Assembly (NCBI RefSeq): GCF_000149955.1
Contig: NC_030993.1
Coordinates: 2,313,544 to 2,377,543 of the forward strand
Direction: 5' to 3'
Origin: Fusarium oxysporum f. sp. lycopersici 4287
Taxonomy: Eukaryota; Ascomycota; Sordariomycetes; Hypocreales; Nectriaceae
Length of the DNA: 64,000 nucleotides
A model generated the notes under the pieces. That model saw nothing but the letters and a program-made list of their open reading frames with translations, was not told the origin of the DNA and made no database searches. Below, one piece after another: positions 34,695 through 46,010 of this stretch. Within the stretch, counting starts at the first letter, position 1, and each line of letters opens with the position of its first letter. The position numbers and the translations under genes were made by a program.

Positions 34695-35270
34695 TTACTG
34701 GACGAGTCCGTGGTTGTACGCCTTTTTCTTCGTTTCAACCAAGGAGACTTTGCAAAGGTTCAATTGATCCTCTAGTGTCTCGACGGGTTCGTGTTCATAG
34801 TCTTCTATCCACACGCAGACAGGCTTCAGTCGGCGCACTTCGGCCTGTAGAGCGCGTAACTCCCAGCTGTCCTCCTTTCTCTTAGCTGTGTTAGGCCCCG
34901 TCCTGACCTTGTGGTACGGGATCTTGTCGTAGCTTTTAAAAGCAACGGGGCCTATCTCCTTTGGATCAACTTCTCCGACTCTCTGGTTTCCAGACTTGAT
35001 GGACCAATACCGGTCCATCAGCCTCGGGTCCCAGAAGTTGTTGTATGTCACAGGGTGGGCTCCGATAGTGTCGACGATTCTCTCGAAGGCCACCTTGCAA
35101 GCTGGACACCAGTCAATGACGATTGCGATGACACTGACTGGCTCGCACTTCTTCCGGAGGATGAGCTTCTTGAGAATACCGCTGAAGGACTTGGCCCGCT
35201 TGCATATCCATGTCTCCTCGTGCTTGGAGTGGCCACAAGGAGCGGAGAGAAGATAGCGGTCTTGACACAT
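34695..35270 (-). CDS. Uncharacterised Cys-containing protein (191 residues)
   Basis: No family recognised. I start at the second in-frame Met (MCQDRYLLSAPCGHSKHEE); a Met 17 codons upstream (35321) would add a Ser/Phe/Thr-rich lead without known motif. The N-terminal half has CGH, TWICKRAK and DWCPACKVAFERIVDTIG, a Cys/His pattern that could bind zinc. The middle is basic and the end is charged and helical (ELRALQAEVRRLKPVCVWIE). The stop codon lies inside a consensus donor: CAGTAAGTTC. Splicing there to an AG at about 34622 would continue the frame for about 110 more codons (34622-34299), ending in a hydrophobic tail. Which form is made cannot be decided here. Confidence 0.6.
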   Translation of the reverse strand: MCQDRYLLSAPCGHSKHEETWICKRAKSFSGILKKLILRKKCEPVSVIAIVIDWCPACKVAFERIVDTIGAHPVTYNNFWDPRLMDRYWSIKSGNQRVGEVDPKEIGPVAFKSYDKIPYHKVRTGPNTAKRKEDSWELRALQAEVRRLKPVCVWIEDYEHEPVETLEDQLNLCKVSLVETKKKAYNHGLVQ

Positions 35271-35990
35271 CTTGTTAGTATAATCTGTAGGGAAAGTTGA
35301 AAAAGAAGGAAAAGGAATCAAGGCTTGCCTCGAATGGTTGTATGTGTGTTGGTGTGTTGGTGTGTTTGCATAGTAGGTATCAAGATCAAAGATTTTGATT
35401 TGGATGTTTGGAACAGTAAGTTGGTGATTGTAATCGAAAGTTGAGAATAATGAGGAAAGAAGAAAAGTCTGGATAGAGCAGAGGTCACATATTTATACCG
35501 AAATCTTCGAGGCAATAGCAGTCATAAACCGTATTCGGACTATGCTTGTTCTCCAAGTGACAAGGGACAACGTAAGGGCATCATTGACGCTGTTGCCGAA
35601 GGGTATGCACTTGATTGAATGCACAGAGTCACGGGCAGTGCTGGGAGCTATCACAATACTGTAGCCATTGAGTCTGAGGAAATTTCCCATACATGATATG
35701 TTGAATAACGCTTTGACCACAGAACAAGTGTACACACACTCTGAACATAGCCAATGAACAGTCCATGCTTGAAGGGCAAAGTAGGTGAACGATGAACAAC
35801 ATATTAACCAACTGTTCAAAGTAGGTGAACGATGAACAACATATTAACCAACTGTTCAGTGCCTGAAAAGTGAATGAGAAAGCCATCAAAAGGGTTCAAG
35901 TGTGACGTAGTTGTCAAAGGTAGTAATTATTATGTATGGTATCAGTCAACAAATGAAACGAACAAACACGGCTCATGGCTCAAAGACAGA
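35271..35990. other. Intergenic region with a 40-bp tandem duplication
   Basis: Promoter side of the unknown Cys protein and 3' side of the thioesterase. The duplication is at 35777-35858. CA/GT-rich microsatellite-like sequence (GTGTGTTGGTG) lies at 35342-35370. No gene is supported. Confidence 0.6.
35777..35858. repeat. 40-bp tandem direct duplication
   Basis: Positions 35777-35816 and 35817-35856 are identical 40-mers beginning caaagtaggtgaacgatgaa; two further bases also match. Confidence 0.95.
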
Positions 35991-37282
35991 TCACAGCTTC
36001 GCACCCTTCTCTCCACCATCTTGCTTGAGTCGAACGACGCCCTGAACATGGGTAGCACAAACGCTCATATCAATCAGATCACAGACAAGACTCACCTCTT
36101 GGGAAACCACGTCGCCAGCAACGCCCCATCCTTACCAAATATCTTTCTGTGTAACAACACCCCTGCCATCTCCCCGCCCACGGACTCTCCATCTCCGTAA
36201 ACATCCACTCATCCGCCTTGACTGCCATTGGCTCGTGGAAGTAGATGCTGTGATCCAGACTCACGAGCATTCCCACCTGTGCCCGCCCCTTCCAGTCCTC
36301 CACGCTACTGCCCATGCCCTCAAATTCGCACAGGCTCTTGACCTGCTCTTGGGTCTTCTCATCCAGCGAGGGTACCTCTTCTGGCGAGAATGGGAAGCGC
36401 CAGAGTCCGTGGAGGCGGGAGACTGTGCCGATGAAGTAGCTGTCTGACATGTAGGCCAAGGCGTTGAGATGTGCTTGGTGGCCACCTCCAGCTGAGATCT
36501 TTTGTCGCGAGCGCATCCACTGTCTGCTCTTGCGGTCCTGTGGCTTGCAGTTTGGGTCCTGGGCGCCCAATACTTCAATTCTGTGGCTCTGAAACGGTCC
36601 AGTCCTTGCCCACTCTGGCTCACCATCCCAGTCATCTGCCGGCGGGCTCACATCCTTTGGCAGGCTTGCCGCATGGCTGACCTCCCGTCGCTTCTTCTCA
36701 GGAGGTGTCTCACGCACGAAACTGATGGTGGTGGTAAAGATGCACGCGCCCTTTTGCCGCGCTTGGACCGTGCGTGTCGAGTACGAGCGTCCGTCGCGTA
36801 CACGCTCAACATGGTAGAGAATGGGTATCTCAGAGTTGCCCGCGAGGAGGAAGTAGCAGTGGCATGAGTGGACTAGGAACGTCTCTGGAACTGTCTTTTG
36901 CGCGGCAGCAAGACATTGCGCGATGACAGCACCTCCATAGATACCACGAGCACCAGGAGGATGCCATTGAGGTTGCGTGTTTGTAAAGATATCCTGTGAG
37001 CAGTCAGGCAACGCTAATTATTTGTATTGATACCATACAATGAGATAGAAGCAGGGATATAGGTGTACTCCACGCGTCAGACTGCATGAGGTAGTATCAC
37101 ATATCATTCATTGATATATCCGTATCCTTGACGTAACTGAGTGATGAGAAAGAGGCACAACTTACAGGGCCCAGAACCTTGATCTCTGTGACGTCCAATA
37201 CATTCTCAATCAGAGACTTGCTCTCATCGTGCTCTGGCGGTCGTAGTAGAGTCGGTCTAACGTTATCCTCAATGACTGTCAT
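35991..37282 (-). CDS. Acyl-CoA thioesterase II (TesB/Acot8-like), probably peroxisomal, frame disrupted
   Basis: Hydrolyses acyl-CoA to free acid and CoA, probably alongside peroxisomal beta-oxidation. Exons are 37282-37166, 36993-36096 and 36041-35991. The ATG start is MTVIEDNVRPTLL. TesB double-hotdog features: PPGARGIYGGAVIAQCLAAA, VHSCHCYFLLAGNSEIPILY, RDGRSYSTRTVQARQKG, then GMLVSLDHSIYFHEPMAVKA and MFTEMESPWAG. After this the frame breaks. Expected late TesB sequence can be read only by changing frame at about 36171, 36143 and 36101-36103 (GRGVVTQK, then FGKDGALLAT, then QE). The 51-nt last exon, in its frame, ends GGEKGAKL; AKL is a PTS1 peroxisome signal, which supports the exon. The spliced length is 3n+1. 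Confidence 0.85.
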
Positions 37283-37777
37283 TTTGCTATTCCGCTCCAA
37301 TTGAATGCGCTGTGCTACTGTTGATGATGCTGGAAAGAAGTTGTGGATACTCAGGAATAGTAAATAGTATAGACACTATCTTTTAAGGAGAAAGATGATG
37401 TATTTAGAGGCCGAGCTTTCATGTGCTGCCTCACTACGAGCTCCATACGTAACCTGCCCCTGATGAGTTTAAGGTTGTGATTTTTTTACCGAGGTTCGGA
37501 GTCTCTGCCGGCCGTGGGGCCGAATCTACCTCGTTATCGGCCACTCAGAGACCGGCTGAGCACAGTTATTCTCCGTTCCGGGAATTATAACGGTACCTAT
37601 TTAGCTCAATCAATGCTAATTTCAATAGCGAGATGCGTTTGCAACTTGTACTATAAGCTTCCAGAACTCTACCTACTATATCTAAACAACTTCCCTTCCA
37701 TCGTAGTAGCTGCGTTTCTCACATCTTAACCCTCTCTCTTTTTGTATAATTAACAACTTTAATGATCAATAAATATA
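37283..37777. other. Intergenic spacer
   Basis: Thioesterase promoter and 3' end of the oxysterol-binding protein gene, AT-rich. No gene. Confidence 0.6.
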
Positions 37778-40700
37778 TCACCGAATCGTATCCTCATCCA
37801 CATGGTCTTCATAGATTGGTTCCAACCCCTCCCACGCAACTTGGGGATCACCGTTTGGACCGGCCTTCTCGCGTCGCTCCCAGTACTTGCCAGTGAATTG
37901 CCAATACTCCTCCCCTGTGATCTCGCAGCGCGCCTTTCGGAACCACGCTGGCACAAACTCCTCGCCACGCTCTTCTCGGAGACGCCGGCGCGCTCGTTGA
38001 GCATTCTCCAGACGATTCTTCTCATCAGCAGCAAAATCGTACTCTCCATCCTCCATAGTCCTCGGCCTACTTCTGTGCGCGTGCTTGCACTGCTTTGCCG
38101 ACACCTTTGAGATATCTTTTTGATTTCGGACATTCATTGCTCTCTTTCCAAATTGTTTTTCTATCCTCATATTTCAGTTGGTCGCTCGTTGGCCTTCCAG
38201 ATGAGATACGCACGGTTGGGGTCTGTAAGACCACCGTGGGCCATGTCACCGCCACTCTCCTTAGGTTCATCCACGGCTGCTTCGTAGCCTGGGGTTAGGC
38301 GAGCGTACAGCTTGGAGTTCCAGCGACCACCAAGACTGACGCGAACCTTTCCAGTTGCATCAGTAACCTTTCCAGATACTTGATATGCGCTCGATGCCTT
38401 CCAGCCACGTGGTTTGAACTCAACGTGAGCCACCTCGCCCGTTGTCCAGTTCTTGATCTCCATGACACCATAGTTGTCGACGGTTGGGTTTCCGGTGATG
38501 ATACCAATGACAGATGAGGTAACCTTCTTCCATGTGTAAAGCTCCTCCTTTCCTCCAGCGGTGGGCCGAAGCTTGAGGAACCATGTACCCAGCGGGTTGA
38601 TGTCGAAGGATTTACCATAGAACTTCGACTTCACAGCCGATTCACCCCAATAAGACCACTTGGGTGACTCTGCGTACGCAGCGCCGACTGGAGGGTGATG
38701 ACTGACTTGCTCGATAAAGAAGCGGTAGTTCTTGTCGGGCCGCACATACTCAAAGGTCTCTCCCAACAGGGGGTTGAAAGGCTTGGCCACACGACCGATA
38801 GTTGAAGCGTACTCACTAGCAGCAAAAGCAGCCACGTAGATAAGTCGTTCGATCGAGTCGGCTCTGTCAGCAGCCAGGTCAAGCAAATCGGCATACTCCA
38901 TATCCTCTCCAGCACGGTAGAGGAGTGAAGTTGGCTCGTTGAAAGAAACAGGCAGAGTCATCTTGGTCATATCCTTGCCAATCATCGACTTCAGAATACC
39001 CTACTCCATATTAGTATTGTTCGTATGCCACGTATGTGTAATAAACGTACCCAAAGAGAAATCTTAGGACGGTCATCGGCGTCCATCTTGAGCCTCGTTC
39101 GAATGCCATTCTCGTAGCCCTTGAAAGAGGAGCTGATATCTAGACCACCAGAAACGACAATATCCTGAGACTTTGGCTTGACCTCCTCCGCGGGCAGTTC
39201 AGATACCTCAACCTGGCCAGCATCCACAGCGTCGAAGAACTCGTCCTCTTCTTCGGATTCACTCTCGGACAAATCCACGATGATTGTGGGTTTCCTTCGG
39301 ACGCTCTTCATCGTAGGCGATTTAGGCGGCACTGGTGACAGTTTGGTGGCCGCATCTTCGAACTTTCCTTCTTCATCCTCCTTCTCTCTGTCGTCGCTCA
39401 ATTCCTTCTCGGCAATTGTGTCCTCGATACGGGGCATGGCCTCTTCTACACCGACGGGTATCCCACTTTCGATCACCTCTCTTAGAGCCCTCTTTGTGGC
39501 CTTGCGTCTCTTCTCTGCCTCTCCAACGCGAGCCTCCAGAACCTCTTGCTCACGGGCCACTTGCGCCATGCTTTCCTCCCACATACGTCTCATATTAGCC
39601 TCGCGGTCAAGGCGGTATTGCCAGTAGGCGTCACGGTCCTTGGAAATGCGCAGTAAGTCGGCCACCAGAGTTGATAAGCTTCGAATGGCGGCATCGTATG
39701 TTCCCAGAGCCTGCGTCACGCTGTTGTCAGAGAGAGGTGTGTTCGGGTTCTGGTTTAGCTCGTTGAGAAGGGCTTGGTGAACGTGAGACATTGTTTCGAG
39801 CTGGAGCTTAGCTGATTGAGCAGTAATGTTGAGTGCATCCTTAGTAGCTGTGGGTTCTTCATGAATACTCATATCGTCGCCATAATCGTCGTCGTCATCC
39901 ATATCGTTATGCGTTGGCGCTCCATTCCTGGGTGCCCGTGAGGTGCCTGCATCAGTCTCAACATCAACAAATTCATCTTCCTCAAAGCTACCAGTTGTAC
40001 CAGGGCTAGCATGGTTTGGTCTTTGGTCAACAGAAGATATCTTGGACAGAGATCTGCTTGGAAGTTGAGAGCTATTCCTGCGTAGATCTGTGACGCTGGT
40101 GTTCTCGCTGTGAGAGTCCTGGAGAGAAAGTGTACTTGGGTCAGCTTTAGCCTGCCTCAAGAGCTCCGCGCCTCGAGCTGCCCGCTTCTCTTCCTCCTTA
40201 GCCTGGTCCTTGGACCACTGGATCGAGTTATTGAGAGCCCAGAACCATCGCTTGGCCTCAACCTCATGGTTCGCTTTAAGGGTATATTTGACAGAGGATT
40301 TGCCATGAATTTCGAATTTCGTCTTTTCATCAGGACTCATATGGAGTTTCGCGATACGCATGTTTATGGCACCACGGCATGCGGAGCCTGCATCGTCTTG
40401 GTGCTTGTAGTAGCTGAGAACGCCGTCCTCAAGCACGAACCATCGCAGTTGGTAGCCCTTCCTGTAGTTGGTCCATTTCTTGAGATAGCCCTTCATCTCA
40501 CGAGCCTCTCGGCCGGCTAGAGGATCACTGGATGCAGAACCTGCCGTACCCTGTGAAGCGGCCTGCCCCAGCACAGCTTTCTCCTGGATTCCACGCTGGG
40601 CAGCCACAGCTGCTGGAGATTTTTTGAGGATGGCCTTTGTAGCATCGTCGTTTGTGACGGACTGAGGCAGCTTGCCCTTTCGATCGCGACGGAAGGGGTC

Positions 40701-41921
40701 GGCACCATGCAGAAGCAGGACCTGGATGAGGTTGGTGTTTTTCTTTCTTGCAGCTTCGTGAAGCAAAGTGCCTCCAGTCTGGACTGTAAATGGTTCGGAT
40801 GCGAATTCGGGGCTGTTGATGTCGAGAACGGTCTTGACTCGGTGCTCCTCGAGAACACCAGCAAGTGCGCCATAATTGCCCCGCGCAATCAGTTCTTGGA
40901 CTTGCTTGACCTTGGCCTCGGCGAAAAGCGATCGTGAGAGCTGCAGCAGCTGGAAGATTTCGGGGTTTCGTGCGACGTCGAGTGGCAGTTTGCCTTGGGC
41001 GTTGGCAATAGCATCGTTGATGTCCTTTTGCTCGAGGAGAAGCTTCACGACTGTGGTGCGGCCCTGGATTGCAGCCAGGTGAAGCGGGGTGTTGCCATCC
41101 TTGTCGCGGGCATTCACATCGATCGATCCCTGTCCCTCAGACAGAACGTATTCAATGACAGGAAATTCGGCACACTGGATCGCTAGGTGAAGGATTGTGG
41201 TATCGTCGAGAGCGCTTGTGGCAGAAGCGCCTACTGATGAGATGCTCGCCCGGGGGGCATTCTCAGCTGTCTCGCGAATGGCACGGGAAATGGATGAGGT
41301 GTCGCCGCTTCGGAGGGCCTCGACGAACCTGAACTTTCGAACGGACTGCTCGAGGCTTGCAGTGCTTTTCTCGGCAGAGGGCGATGAGGGGAATTGCTGG
41401 GACTTTGATTGAGAAGCTGTAGGCGAGAGGCCAGCCGAGGAGATGGACTGCTTGGCCCCGTGGCTTCGCGGGGTCTGCTGGTGCGCCATGGAGTTGATCG
41501 GGTTTGAGGATGAGGGAGTTCTCCGAAGCCTCCCGTCTTCGGAACCGGACTCTTCGTCGCGAGTATTGTTGCGCCGCAAAAGAGAGAGAGCGGCGGCGGA
41601 TTTGGACCGCTTGTGGGTGCTGAAGATAAAAAAAGATAAACAGCGGTCAGTAGGTGGAACGACTTTTGATGCTGGGGGGTTGGTCAAGCAGAACAGCCCA
41701 GGGCCAGAGCAGTAGAGGGGAAGCTAAGTTTAAGTACGAAGCGAAGCATGTGTGATGTGGCCCAGTTGCGACTCCATCGCATCTACTGCATCCGGTATGC
41801 ATATGCAGCGGTAATTGCGAGCCAATCTGACAATGCAGCAACTCTCTTGGTGCTGTAATAGCCCAGTAACAACAGTAATTATCACTATCACTTGGACTCA
41901 CCCGTCACCGGCGTCAGACAT
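37778..41921 (-). CDS. Oxysterol-binding protein (Osh1/Osh2 type: ankyrin-PH-FFAT-ORD), scrambled segment near the C-terminus
   Basis: A lipid-transfer protein working at ER contact sites. Exons are 41921-41902 (20 nt, MSDAGDG), 41619-39051 and 39000-37778; intron 1 is 282 nt. Ankyrin repeats fall at about 160-340 ([19 protein letters not shown]). The PH domain is at about 383-480 ([20 protein letters not shown]). A FFAT-like motif, [11 protein letters not shown], is near residue 800 within an acidic tract and would bind VAP/Scs2. The ORD starts about residue 863 with the signature [13 protein letters not shown]. The ORD frame runs to [15 protein letters not shown], then hits TGA (38167). The family's final helical tail ([20 protein letters not shown] ... 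[10 protein letters not shown]) is intact but in another frame. The about 110 nt between (38060-38170) fits no single frame. The total is 3n+2. Confidence 0.88.
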
Positions 41922-43361
41922 CTTGGCCAACGTCTACCAATAGATCGAGCTCCCCCCCAAAGTTACTGTATGTATATCGAGTCGAGGCGGGGAACAAGAG
42001 AAAATAGGGGCCAGACACTGGATTTGCAACAAGGAAGTGCGCTGTAGTAGGTATCGTGTACAGGGGTCGTGCTGGTCAATGCCAAGCAGTTGTGAATGCT
42101 GAGCTTTGGTGTTGATGTTGGTGAGGGGAAAAGGGAAAAACTTGGTCGCCAAGCTGCAAGGAAAACAAAAGCGGCCGGATTTAGATGATGCGGTTGATGG
42201 GATGAATTCGTCACGACAGAGCTGATCAGCCAAAAATGTTGGGTTGCTACTGTACAAAGGTACAGCCCAGAGGAAGGATACCTTAGCAACAGCGCTGTAA
42301 CTGGTCATGGAGGGGCCTTTTTGGAGCTTCACGCCAGGTGGAGAAAGCTTCTTGGACAGGCGATAGGGGGGCACTGCCACCATCATGACAACCTTCAGAT
42401 TCTACCAAAACAACCTGATAAGTTGAACTGAGGTCCCTGTAATCTCCAATGTAACATATGCCATGCATCGCTTAACCTGACACAGCTGAGCATTCGTCAC
42501 CATTCGGAGATTTCATACCGTTGCTACCTCACCTCACTCGGGCTGTCACTCTGTATGAGGTGCCTCTAATAGAAGCTTCTCCTCATATCCGTCCAATGAC
42601 GTCTTCCCCCCCGAACCAATCAATCAATCAAGCTTTACCGTGACAACAACCGGGTTCCTTTGTTGGCTCCGAGGAGGCTCGAGCCTTGAGGGTCAATCCG
42701 CCCGCGACCAGGAATAATAAACCGCTAACAAGCAAGCTTTTGAGTTCGACGTCGCCAAGGTAACTTCAAATGATTAACACTGCTCAGAAGCCTTGCCATT
42801 CAATAATCACAGGCACGTGAAACTGAACAATTCTTGTTGTTTTATCGCTATAGCAGCAAGGCATTATTTATACTTACCTTGCCTTGAACGTGTTTGATGC
42901 AGCCATGAGGCACACCCAACGATCCAGCACAGATTGAGATATAGCGGCAGCCGCTGACGTATCATTCTGCATTTAAAAATCCCTATTTCGACACTGAAGC
43001 GCTCATCAGATAATTATTATCACCAAAAGGCCAATAGGCTATACTACAGAGCAGATTCGATTGATCAGCAAACAACGTTGAAATATTGTGCTTGTGAACA
43101 GTTCATCAGGTACAAAGTATGAGCCATGTGTGACGTTTCAGGTCATGAAATAATCAAGGGCTCCTTGCATCAAATATCATTGAGTTCTAACCGTAGCATA
43201 TATATGTATTCGTTCTATACACATTAACATAAATAGGATGGCATGAAACTGTAAAGGCTATTGACCTCTACATTAAGAAGGTATAATTAAAGGAATCTTG
43301 ACCTTGGGGACAAGAGAAGAAAGAGGAGCGATCAAAGAAAGTCTAAGGAGTGAATCTCTCG
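41922..43361. other. Intergenic / long leader of the oxysterol-binding protein gene
   Basis: 1.4 kb. An open minus frame of 150 codons (42386-41934) directly upstream of the OSBP start has no domain and overlaps another frame, so I treat it as leader. The remainder, AT-rich at 43000-43350, contains the chitinase 3' end. Confidence 0.45.
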
Positions 43362-46010
43362 CTACAGCGCAAGCAACTGAAAGAGCACAATACCGGCCGC
43401 TGCGGTCAAGCCAACAACGAGAGAAGAGGCTCCGGCAGTAGCGGGAGTGATCGGGGCCGGAGCATAGGTTGGGGCCGACACCGGTACCGATGTGTAGCCA
43501 CCGGTCGGTGCGGCAGCGCCGGAGGACTGCTGATGCGTGGGCTTAGCCTGTTCAAAAACTCCGGGCTTAGCGGCTGTCTTGAGCGTAACAGGAGGAACGA
43601 AAACACTGGTGTAGACTGTTCCGTTGTAGTGAGCCTCCTTAGTGGCAATCTCGGGCATCTCAGGCACAGGCTTGTAGATCTTGATGGGCTGAGTCTGCTG
43701 CGCAGGCACAGTAACTGTGGTCCATGAAGCAATCTCCGTGGTGACGGCGCCGACGACACAGTTGGGAGTACCAGGAGCACAGTGGCTGATGGTGTTGACC
43801 TGGCTTCTGTAGAGAGTTTTGATCTCATGGTTGTAAGGGACATCAGTGGGAGCAGGCTTGCTCTTCTCTGTCACAGGGCAGACCGTAGTGTAGACAGGGA
43901 TGGTCTCAGTGGTAACAGATCCATAGGGGCAGTCAACGACTTCAGGAGGACACTTGGTGACGGTGTGGATACTTGTGGTGTAGACAGTCTTGGTCTCGTA
44001 CTGAGAGGGCACAGCGTAGTTGGTAGGCTTGGCCTTACCAGTAACGGGGCAGACTGTGGTGTACAGAGGGATGGTCTCGGTGACCACATAACCATCCACC
44101 GCAGTGTGGACTCGGGTTGTGCAGACAGTGCTGGTGGTCATGCTGACAGCATAAGCGTTGTCAGGGTACTTGGTGTAAACAGGCGATCCCTTGGTAACAG
44201 TTGCAGTGCCAGAGGGGATAAGGGTCGTGGGGTTGCCATACTTCTGAGTATAAGAGGGAGCATCGTAGGTGGTGTTCCAGCCCTTGAAGGTGCTGAAAGT
44301 AGTCTCGGCAGTGGCAGACTCAGTTTCCTGGGCAGAATCCGTTGTCTTGGCAGTTCCGGTGATTTTGTTACTCTCGAGAGTGGCATCAGTGGTCGAGGTA
44401 GCGGCATCGTCAGTGGTGGCAGAAGAGTCACTAGTAGCTGTGACATCGGCTGTGGCAGATGAAGTACCGGTACTCAAGACACTGCCAGTTGCGGAGGTCT
44501 CAGTAGCGTCAGCTGAAGAATCAGTGGCTGTTGCAGATGTTTCAGAAGCGGTAGTGTCAGTGACAGAACCAGAAACATTTGTGGCAGAGCTATCGGTTGT
44601 CTCGGTTGCTGAAGAAGCATCAGATGTAACAGAGGTAGCCTGTGTTGATGTGACATCAGTAGCTGCGGAGGTAGCAGAGCTGGCTGTAGAATCCTCAGTG
44701 GAAGAAACACCAGAGGCTGTGGTAGTATCAGCAGTTGTCGACCCACTAGTTGTGGCAGTTTCCGTGGAAGAAACGCCAGTTGAAGAAGCATCAGAAGTGG
44801 TTGTTACACCAGTTGTAGTAGAGACATCGGCAGTAGTTGTGTCAGCTGCTGTAGTAGATTCGGCAGTAGAAGTAGCCTCAGAGGTAGTTGTCAAGGCAGT
44901 GGTGGTTGTAACAGGAACAGGGTCACAACCATACTTCAGGGCATCCATGACATGCTCATTATAGTTCTTGCCGTCAATATTGTTTCCAGCACCACGAGTC
45001 AGGTCCCAGAGAGAGATACCAGCAAAGTGAGTCTTGTCCTTGAGAGCACAGACGAGATCCTTCATGGCTTCCGGCTCAAGATAACCTCCGCCTGGAGCAG
45101 CAGCCTCGCTAGCAGGAAGACCAACATAGAGCTTGGCGTTCTGACTACATTCACTGTCTTCAACAATGCCCTCCCAGTCATCGTAATTGAATCTATCCCA
45201 TGAAACGGAGGGGTCGGGGATAGCATCACAGCCAGGGTTGTTGTAGAACTGGATGAAGAGGGCGTCGAACTTGGCCTGGTTGATCATGTCTTTCATGTAG
45301 AAGTATTGGTCGCTGGTAGGGCACTGGGGTGCGCCGGTAATTATAACATCGCTGTTCAATCGGCGAAGCTCGTTGATCATAGCGATATAAGGGCCGTTGG
45401 CTGATGGTTGTTAGCTGGTGCTCAGGTCTTGAAGATGTAGGTCATCACGTACGGAGGTCATGCTCGATGTCAAAGTCGAAACCATCGACAGCAGGACGGG
45501 TTGTACCATCGTCACTGTCGAAAGGACGAGGACCATCCCAGCTTTGATCATAAGGACCGAATGCCTTGTACAGAAAGTCGGCAAAATCAACGCCCTTGTC
45601 ATCAGTGGTCACCTTGTAGTTGCTTCCAGCTTCGTTGTAGACTCCACCGATGCTCAGAAGAACCTTGACTCCGCGCTCCTGGCAGTATGGAATGCCCTCC
45701 TTGATAGTGTGGCATTCACTGAGGAGTGATGAGGCAACTCCGTGTTTGTTACTGAAGACACCAGCCGCACAGTGTCCGGCAAAGTTGGTACCAGGATAGC
45801 CTGACTCTGTATGTTCGGGAGCCTGGTTCACAAAAGACAGAGTAACGTACTCTGGGGCGGAGTCACAGTAGGACTTGAGTGAATCGGATCCAAGTTGGCC
45901 CTACAGAAGTTGGTCAGTTGGTTATTTCCAAGACTGTAAGTTAAACAAACCCAATATCCATTGAGTCCCAGGGAGAGACCAGAACCACCCGGAAGAGAGA
46001 TAGAAGACAT
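43362..46010 (-). CDS. GPI-anchored class III chitinase (GH18) with Ser/Thr-rich wall stalk
   Basis: Cleaves chitin in the cell wall during growth and septation. Exons 46010-45951, 45900-45453 and 45400-43362 give 2547 nt (848 residues). The GH18 barrel begins LNGYWGQLGSDSLKSYCDS; the catalytic motif is DGFDFDIE (Asp159-Glu166, acid Glu166). Then come QFYNNPGCDAIPDPSVSWDR and FAGISLWDLTRGAG. After about residue 325 a long Thr/Ser/Ala stalk follows, then about three tandem modules containing TETIPxYTTVCPVT and H-T-x-C-P elements, and a GPI tail (SLVVGLTAAAGIVLFQLLAL). Oddity: the only ATG in frame gives MSSISLPGGSGLSLGLNGYW, with no good signal peptide. The same frame is open and hydrophobic just upstream (HLAVFYSLSVTPLVA) but lacks an ATG, so the true 5' end may be missed. 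Confidence 0.9.

Noticed and set aside
41934..42386. A 150-codon minus-strand gene upstream of the oxysterol-binding protein
   Set aside because: No domain, overlaps another frame of similar length, and lies in the expected leader of the downstream gene.
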